Positions 35,025 through 44,000 of a DNA stretch of 64,000 nucleotides are shown in pieces; position 1 is the stretch's first letter; each line of letters begins with the position of its first letter. The notes under the pieces are model-generated. The model was not told the origin of the DNA. It ran no database searches and saw only the letters and a list, made by a program, of their open reading frames with translations. The stretch is taken from positions 11,470,001 to 11,534,000 of the forward strand of contig OY755177.1 in NCBI GenBank assembly GCA_963576735.1, in the 5' to 3' direction. Made by a program: the position numbers and the translations under genes. Origin of the DNA: Bedellia somnulentella. Its lineage: Eukaryota; Arthropoda; Insecta; Lepidoptera; Bedelliidae.

Positions 35025-38000
35025 CTAATCATCACTAGAACTAGAACTGGAATCTGAACTCCTTCGCCTCTTTTTCTTCTTACGTTTTTTGTCTTTCTTC
35101 TCCTTTTTCCGCTTTTTTGGTTTCTTTTCAATTTCCTGTCAAAAATAAAGCGATTAAGACTCAAGATATTATACATTAAGGCAACATACATACATATACT
35201 CACTTAGAACAATCCTTGGAAACCTCTCAAGCTTCAGTTACATTCATGAATATTTTCATACATTATTGTTCTTCACGCGGACACCGACCTATTAAACACA
35301 ATCTCTGTTTGATGTGTCATCCCAGGCTGTTTTTTCTACTGACAATATCGCACTTGCTTCTTAAACCATACTTTCTTACACCATAAATCAAAAGTTTGAG
35401 GCGTGATTGAATAAATCTAACTTAACATTCCTCACCTGTTTAACAACCTGTTCTGTTTTCACGACAACGGGAGCAGGCGCGCACCCTTCGTTTCTGACAG
35501 TCGCCGTCACCTCGTCAACTTTGGACATATCTGCGTTCGGCGCCTTGTATTGCTCGCAGTGGTCTACGCGGAGCGTTCGACCTAATATCTGGAAGTATAT
35601 GGAGAACATATCACAGATATTACGAGTATGTCTGAGTATCATTTTTTTTCAATATCAACGTTTAGATCTTTAGATTAAATAGAGAATTTGCTTAAGAAGA
35701 AGTGTTAAGAATAAAAGAGCATGAATGAAAGAATTGATTAATTGAGAGTTGAGACTAAGCTAGAGCTAAGGTATCAAGTGACCACTCGCGTGAAAAATTT
35801 GTATTGGCTTATTTCTTTACACCTTAACTTGGTTAGCGTCATCTTTTGCCGAGTTAATACAACTCCGGAAAACTAACTATTAGGGTTTGCGTAATTCCTA
35901 CAATACATTTTAAGTTATAAGTTAAAAACGTTTAAAGTATATGTTCATGTATAACGCTCCGCTACCATTTAATAAAAACTTAGTATAAAAGGAGTTATTA
36001 AATTGTTGGTTGTTAGCGATGGGTCTCCTACCGTATCGCTCAAAAATCACTTAGTAAACCCTAAGTCGCCTCCTACGTACACCCATGGGAAAAATAAGGT
36101 TGTGCTATTATAAGCCGACATTACACAGCGACAGCAACCTTTATTTTACAATCATTTCCTCACTCATCTACCAAAAACTCGCTAAACTTTCTAAGGATTT
36201 ATAGCAGTGAGTATACGTATGTAAGGGAATGTTATTATTAAATGGCAAATATTTAACACGGCAACTGAAATCCTTTTTAGGCAACTTACTATTAAGTCAC
36301 AAAAAAACTAACTTTGCAGTGATTAAATATCTTAGCAACTATCAAACTATACAAGCAACAAAATCCTAGGATCAAAAAACTAAAAATACGGCTGCTACTG
36401 TAAGGTATCAAATATATCAAGCGGGATCAGTGTTCAGGTATTATAAAACCTAATGTGGCGACAAATTTTTCCGAGGGGATATCATACATTCTTCACTGGC
36501 AACTTTTGGTTTTTATTATAAAAATACACATCTGGCAGCGATTTTTAGGTACCTTTAAAACTGAAAATGAGTATAATAATAATGTATTTGGATATTAGAA
36601 TATTGTTTGCAGATTCGTAAATTCTCGAAAAGGCGGCAAATGCGCTCGCTCGCTTTTTTATTTTTGTGACTTTTATATAAAGTAAATTACATATTATGTG
36701 TATTGAAGTAAAAATTAATAAAAATAAAATAAATTGGGTTAGGTTAAAAGTTGCTTCACCCAGCCTAATGGGCAGATGCAATTAAGTTAGGGAAAGAAAA
36801 CAGAGGGAGGAAGGGGGGGCGAAGCCCCCCGCATAAAAAAATAATAATCACCACAATTGTATTTGTGCTAGGTTAGGTTAGGTTAGGGTTAGCTTGTGTC
36901 CCTTAGAGAGGAAAGAGGAACCCCGCGAAGCGGGGTAACGTCGACCCGCTGTTAAGTAAGGTTAAGTTGTGTAGGTGTAGGTTCATTTAAAAGAGGGAAT
37001 GTTAATAAAATACACCAAGAATAGTTTTATAGCATGTCACAATTCGGTATGCAAAGTTTTACAAAAGAGGTGCTGATTACGAAACCATTTCGAGATATTA
37101 TGTTTTTAAAACATATTTTCTTGAAATTAAATCAAACAGAGCTAAGATGACCGTTATTTTAGCAAAAAACTGTAACAGTATTTGACCTTCAGCGTTATGT
37201 CAAAGACATTCGTTCTTGCAGTTTATTAATAAAACATCGAAAATCATAGTTTTGTTTAGTACAATATCGTAATAATTTTATTTGGGATCACAAATTCTTG
37301 AAATATTTTGCAATTAGCAAAATTTTTACTAAACATTTCGCTGCATATGCATGTCGCTACGTGATATTTTCAATCGATGACGTCATTAAGTACAAAAGTT
37401 GAACAATCTTTAAAAAATCATAACTTTGCAATTACTCATTTTAAATTAAACATATTCAAATTAGTTTTTTTATTTTCGTGTTTTCTATCGAATAAAAATA
37501 TTTAATAAATACCAAAAAAAAACTATGCATACCGAATTTGATTAATTTAGATCCCTACAAATGTAGCCAAAAGTATGTTTTTAAGATCTTGTTTGTATTT
37601 GTTTCAGACCTTGGTCGTGTTTATAGACAACCCCATTTTAGAATTTATGAAAGCCTATTTTAACTTTTTTATCCGCCAATAATTTGTCGCCTTAGAAGAA
37701 ATTCACTTGCCACAAAAGAAAATCACTGCCAGATAAAATTTTAATAAAACCTCAAAACTCATTAAAAAGCCGCCGCTTTCTAGTTAAGATGCTATCTCTA
37801 ATTAGTCGCCAAAGTAGATTATTTATTATCCATTTTCAGTTTTTATACGACCCGAAATGGCATCAATTTGTCGCCCGCCGCGTTAAATACATGCCTTATT
37901 AAATTTTGTAACTTTTCTGCTAAAGAAATCATTACTTACATATGTATTTTACTTCCTTCCTTAATAGCTATTAATCTTATTTAAATGCTTTTTTTGTTAT

Positions 38001-41000
38001 TGTTCATGCAGGTGATACGTTAGTGGCACAAAATTGCCAAAGTGCTTTAACATCTCACCTACGGAAATGTGCACAATGTCATCTTGTAACTAACAAACTA
38101 GGTACTATAACCATGATAAAGTATACCTACTTATACTATACACATACATTTTGAATCATACATACACTTAAAACAAACTCAATACAATTAAACCCCCATT
38201 AAACATTTGCGCAATCACCGACCATTCTTGATGTGCAATCTTTTTCAATACCACAAGTGTGTTCCAGCTACGTCTTTTAGGCTTTATAGCCTTGATATAT
38301 AGGAGAGTAGGTAGATTGGTTAACCTCAGTGTTGGAATGGAAAACTATACAGTTAAAACATTTGACAGATCATATGATTTTGAGAGTTTAGATAAAATAG
38401 AGAATGTGCTTAACATGGCACACATACCTTGCACATTTTTACTTTGTTCGTTACTTTTTAATTATTTTTTTAGAAAATGTTTACTCTGTTTTTATATTAC
38501 TTGTAATGTATGTACCTATGTGATTGTTATGATAACATGAATAAAGATTTTATCTATCTGTCTATCTATCTTAAGAAGTGTAGAGAACAAAATAAAAAAG
38601 CATGAATGAAAAGATTGATAAATTGAGACTAAGTTCGAGAGTGTATGTATGTTTTTGAATAGTGGTATGGGTGTCATATCATTTACCGCTGTTCCAGAAA
38701 ACCTTTATGACTGATGAAAAATTAAACACAGTGCGCTAATAATTTATTTTTCATATTAAAATTTTTGCACCGAGTTGTGATCAATTTATCAGTAAATCAT
38801 GATAAGATTACATCATACATACATACATATACTCACGGCTTTAAATCCATAAAAGGGGTAGCCAGAACTAAGGAATTAAAAATTCCTCAGCCACTTTTGG
38901 AAAGTTTTGTGGGGAAATGATGGTAAAGTAAAGGTTGTTGGTGATGGGTCTCCAACCGCATCGCCCATAAATCCCTTAAAAGCCCCAATACCGTTAGTCG
39001 CCTCTTACGTACACCCACCGGAAGAAATGGGGTAGTGCTATTCTAAGCCGACACTACACGGCAAAGATAAGATAAGATTACCTACTGTCTCAATATCATG
39101 AAAATATTTGTAAGTTACCTTGATACTATTTAGGTTATCCACTGCTAATATAGTTGAACGCTGATCTTCGTAGCACAGAAATGCAAATCCTCGGGATTTT
39201 CCTGTGTCTTTGTCACGTACTAAGTTTAGGTTTACTACTTCTCCATACCTGCAATAATAAAAAAAAAACGCTTATTATATGGTGTCATTATGCATAAGGG
39301 AAATAAAATAACACACTACCTCGGCTGCTCTAAGCTAAAACCAAGTATGTCGATTTTTGAGTTTTTGTTTTTTTTTACACCATTGGATTCGTCATAGAAA
39401 GACCCTTATTTCTACATTAATAAAACTCAAAATATCTTCTTCATTTAGACGCTATTCAAGTATCTCATAAAAGGCAAGTCTTGGTGAGCGCTCTGCGCCA
39501 TATTTTTTGTCTATCAAGGAACCCATGGTTTTTCACAATAAAACTAGTATTTTTTAACTAGTTTTTGTTCATGAAAACCTCATGTGGGGATTATTATTAA
39601 TAAATAAAGGATGTGGCGACCGCTAGACGGCGAACTCACTCGCACACTAGCAGCGTCATAAAAAATCGTACATCGCGGTATCAAAATGTTTCTCTAGCTA
39701 AACATAAAATACAAATTCTAAGTTGGTACACAGCAGGGTGTACTGGCCAGTATATCTTTGCTGTTCCCACAGTGGTGACCCCGACAATAACATGACGAAT
39801 CTTTCTACTACATTTCTCAATCTACCCACAACTTCTACTCCTCGCTTACCTTACCAAACTACTCGACTCACCCTACCGAGCATCTACTGGCACGCTACTC
39901 TGCCTCACTGCTCACACTGCACTCTACTACTAGACGGCGAACTCGCTCGCACACTAGTCCCTCTCTACTATTGGTAACAGGTACCTCCTAGCTCTTCGAT
40001 ATCGTCTATCGACTAGGAGGGGAGTACTGTGGCGACCGCTAGACGGCGAACTCACTCGCACACTAGCAGCGTCATAAAAAATCGTACATCGCGGTAAGAA
40101 AATGTTTCTCTCGCTAAACATAAAATACAAAATCTAAGTTGGTACACAGCAGGGTGTACTGGCCAGTATATCTTTGCTGTTCCCACAAGGATAAATAAAG
40201 GAAAGAAAAATTTCGGCACTAGGGGGGGATCGAACCCGCGACCTCCGGGTATACGCCCCCGTTGCTCTGACAATTCAGCTATAATGTCAAGTGGCTACTA
40301 GTGCGAAATTCTTCATTCCTTTGTTTCTTTTACACTTTTTAAGTTCCGCTTATTACGAAATTTTTCTTTCTTTTATTTATTACTAGTATTTTTCGTTTAT
40401 TACCGTTTTCAGCTTATATTAGGCATTACTTTTCATTGGCAAATATTTAACACGGCAACTGAAATCGTTTTTAGGCAAGTTTCTGTTAAGTCATAAAAAA
40501 ACTAACTTTGCAGTGATTAAATATCTTAGCAACTATTAAACTATACAAGCAACAAAATGCTAGGATCGAAAATCTAAAAAAACGGCTGCTACTGTATGGT
40601 ATCAAATATATCAAGCGGAATCAGTGTAAAACTGGTTAAGGTATTATAAAACCTAAAGTGCCCAGTACACAATGGCCGGCGATGGCCCACTGCACGCCAC
40701 CGCCACTGTGTACAGGGGGCAATGGTGCATGATGGCGGACAATTGTCGATCGTGGCGCGCAATGGCGAAATTGTCGGTTTTTCGGGCACACTTCAAAGGA
40801 ATCGTGGCGTAGCCGCTCGTAGATACTTATACTTTTTTGGAATATTTTATTGCAAAATATATTTATAATCTAATCACCATATGACGTAAAAATAACATTA
40901 ATAGCGCCATAAATAAAATAAATTACATACATAATAATAAATAAATAGCTGCAGCCATAATTACTTCGACGTCCATCGCAAGTGGATTGCCAGGCAGTAA

Positions 41001-44000
41001 TGAGCAATGGGCCATTGTGTGAACACCAAGTGATCGTGGCCTACATTTGTGCATTGCGGATCGTGGCCCATCACTGGCCATTGTGTACTGGCCGCTTAAT
41101 GTGGCGACTAATTTTGCCGAGGGGATATCATACATTCTTCACTGGCAACTATTGGATTTCATTATAAAAATACACACATGGCAGCGATTTTTAGGTAGCT
41201 TTAAAACTGAAAATGGGTATTATAATAATATATTTGGATATTAGAATATTGTTTGCAGATTCGTAAATTCATGAAAAGGCGGCAAATGCGCCAGCTGGCT
41301 TTTTTTGTTTTTGTGACTATAATATTAAGTTAATTACATATTTTGTGTTTTGAAGTAAAAATTAATAAAAATAAAACAAATTAGGTTAGGTTAAAAGTGG
41401 CTTCATCCAGCCTTATGGGCAGATGCAATTAAGTTAGAGAAGGAAAACAGAGGGGGGCTCGGGGGGCGAAGTCCCCCGCATTTAAAAACAATTAATCACC
41501 ACAATTGTATTTGTGCTAGGTTAGGTTAGGGTTAGCTTGTGTCCCTTAGAGTGGAAATAGGCACCCCGCGAAGCGGAGTGACGTCGACACACGCTGTTAG
41601 GTTAGGTTAAGTTGTGTAGCTGTAGGTTCATTTAAAAGAGAGAAGGTTAATAAAATAGACCAAGAATAGTTTTATAGCATGTCATAATTTGGTTAATTTA
41701 GATCCCTACAAATGTAGCCAAAAGTATTTTTTTAAGATCTTGTTAGTATTTATTTCAGTCCTTGGTCATGTTTATAGACAACCCCATTTTAGATTTTATG
41801 AAAGCCTATTTTAACTTTTTAATCCGTCCATAATTTGTCGCCTTAGAAAAAATTCAATGGCCACAAAAGAAAATCACTGCCAGATAAAAATTAAATAAAA
41901 CCTCAAAACTCGTTAAAAAGCCGCCACTTTCTACTTAAGATGTCTCCTCTAATTAGTCGCCAAAGTAGACTATTTACTATCTATTTTCAGTTTTTTTACG
42001 ACCCGGAATGGTATTAATTTGTCGCCGCGTTAAATACAATGCCCTTTTCATTTAAAAGAGCATCAAAAGTGTGTTTTTTAGTTTATTAAACTATGTTTAT
42101 TTTTCATTTATTTATCCTAGCAGCAACACATATTGTCTCTCGTTTAAGGGGTGTAAGGATGGACTTTACGTAACACAATGGTAAGATAAGATTTATGAAA
42201 GATAGTCCACATCTATTTATCCTTTATATGAACCACTCATGAGAATAACTCTCAAGGTAAGAAACTCAATGCCATATGTAACATAACATAACATATACTC
42301 ACGGCTATAAATCCCATGAAGGGGTAGCCAGAGCTAGGGAATTAAAAATTCCTCAGCCACTTTTGGAAGTTGCGTGGGGAAAAGATGGTGAAATAAAGGT
42401 TTTTGGTGATGGGTCTCCAACCGCATTGCCCAAAAATCCTTTAAAAGCCCCGATACCGTTAGTTGCCTCTTACGTACACCCACCGGAAGAAATGGGGTAG
42501 TGCTATTCTAAGCCGGCACTACACAGCAATGCCATATGTGTATTGTATTATTTATGAATTTGGCAATAGGCAGGGCACAATGATCGCAGAACTGAAAGTA
42601 CATGGGGCAAAGATTCTAGTGGCTATTTCCAGACTGCAGTGTAGGTAGGCAATACAATGCAAGGTGGACTGATGATGCAGTGAAAGCAGAGGAATGCTGA
42701 TGGGTGAGTAACTATGGAGATCTTTGGGAGAGTCTTTTCTCCAGCTGTGGAGGGCTAATGACACTGGTCAACAAAAAAACAGTTTTTGTTTGTAACATGA
42801 AAACTTTTGTCTAGTTATGTTTCGAACAAGGATAAGGATAATAGAAATAAAATCAAAATGATCCAAATACGAATATTTTTTTTGTAATTCGATTTTTAAA
42901 CATTTTAGATAATTTCAATATTTATTGACCAAGTGAAGATATTCCTCTATATTGCAATAATAAAATCGTGATAACCGTAAGATTTTCTTCTATATTTTGC
43001 TTCAGGGACGTCTCGTTGTAATATCCAACAATAATCCGCCAGCATACGTGCTTGCACTTGCCTTGATATATTTTTTTCTATAGTAGAAATATCTTGGTGG
43101 AATCTTTCACCGTGTTCATCACTAACGGCGCCCAGATTTTCAAGAAAGAAGTCTAAATGTAAATGTAGAATATGTATTTTTAATGGCATATTACACCCTA
43201 AAACCTTATACGTAGACAAAAGTTCCTCAACAATACTTTCATAGTCATTCGATCGGTGGCTTCTGAGAAAATTTTGAGTCACTTTCATAAAAGATTCCCA
43301 AGCAGATTTTTCCAAATCGCTTAGTTATTTTTAAAAATATGTCATCTTTCATTTATTGCCTGATTTGAAGACCAATAAATACACCTTATTTAATCTTTGT
43401 TTCGCTCAGTTTAGAGATTTTTTCTTTTAAGTATAAAAAACCATCACAAGCCTTAATCATAGCTTTAACAAAAAAAATCATGAGAGTTTTATGTGTAAAT
43501 ATATTATTCGGCTGCACTAAAGGGGGATTTTTTTATATTTGTTTGTCCTGGGGTAAGGAATTTCCGTTTAGGCCAGTCTTTCTTAACATAATGATTTTTT
43601 CGGTCTCTGTTGTCCCGCTCACAAACACACCAACAGTATTTTGTGTATTCTAGTTGTAATCCTAATATTAGGGCAATTACCTTCAAATCTCCACAAACTT
43701 TCCAGTTGTGTTCGTTATGTTGAATCTTTTCCAAGATAAAATAATAGATAGATTTAATAGTTTCACAAGATACTTTTATATTACAAGCCTCGCCCAGTGG
43801 TACATAGTGGTATAAAGTATGTATAATATAGTGGCTGTAACACGAAAACAAGACCTGATGGAATCAAAGTAAATATAGTTTTTATATGAGGGTGGGTAGG
43901 TAATTCAATATTAGTAAGCACCTTTCTTGTTACAAATTTTTGTTGACCAGTGTGATTGTTCTGTCGCATTGAAATCTTAACAACTGAATGAGACAAAACA

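Larger units (their letters stand above)
36235..37904. mobile_element. Mutator-like non-autonomous element, copy 1, with 9-bp TSD
   Basis: Element 36244-37895 is bounded by TTATTAAAT at 36235-36243 and 37896-37904. Its ends are imperfect inverted repeats, GGCAAATATTTAACACGGC and GGCATGTATTTAACGCGGC (opposite strand). A 9-bp duplication is typical of the Mutator (MULE) superfamily. The interior has no transposase and carries GGTTAGGTTAGG runs. A MITE (37045-37534) is inserted in it; without that the length is about 1158 bp, close to copy 2. Confidence 0.85.

Noticed and set aside
36866..36896. Interstitial telomere
   Set aside because: The TTAGG run is part of a Mutator-like transposon and is present in both copies.
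38259..38540. 93-residue frame in RBMX2 intron 3
   Set aside because: No motif, hydrophobic low-complexity end, and next to TCTA/TCTG microsatellite sequence.
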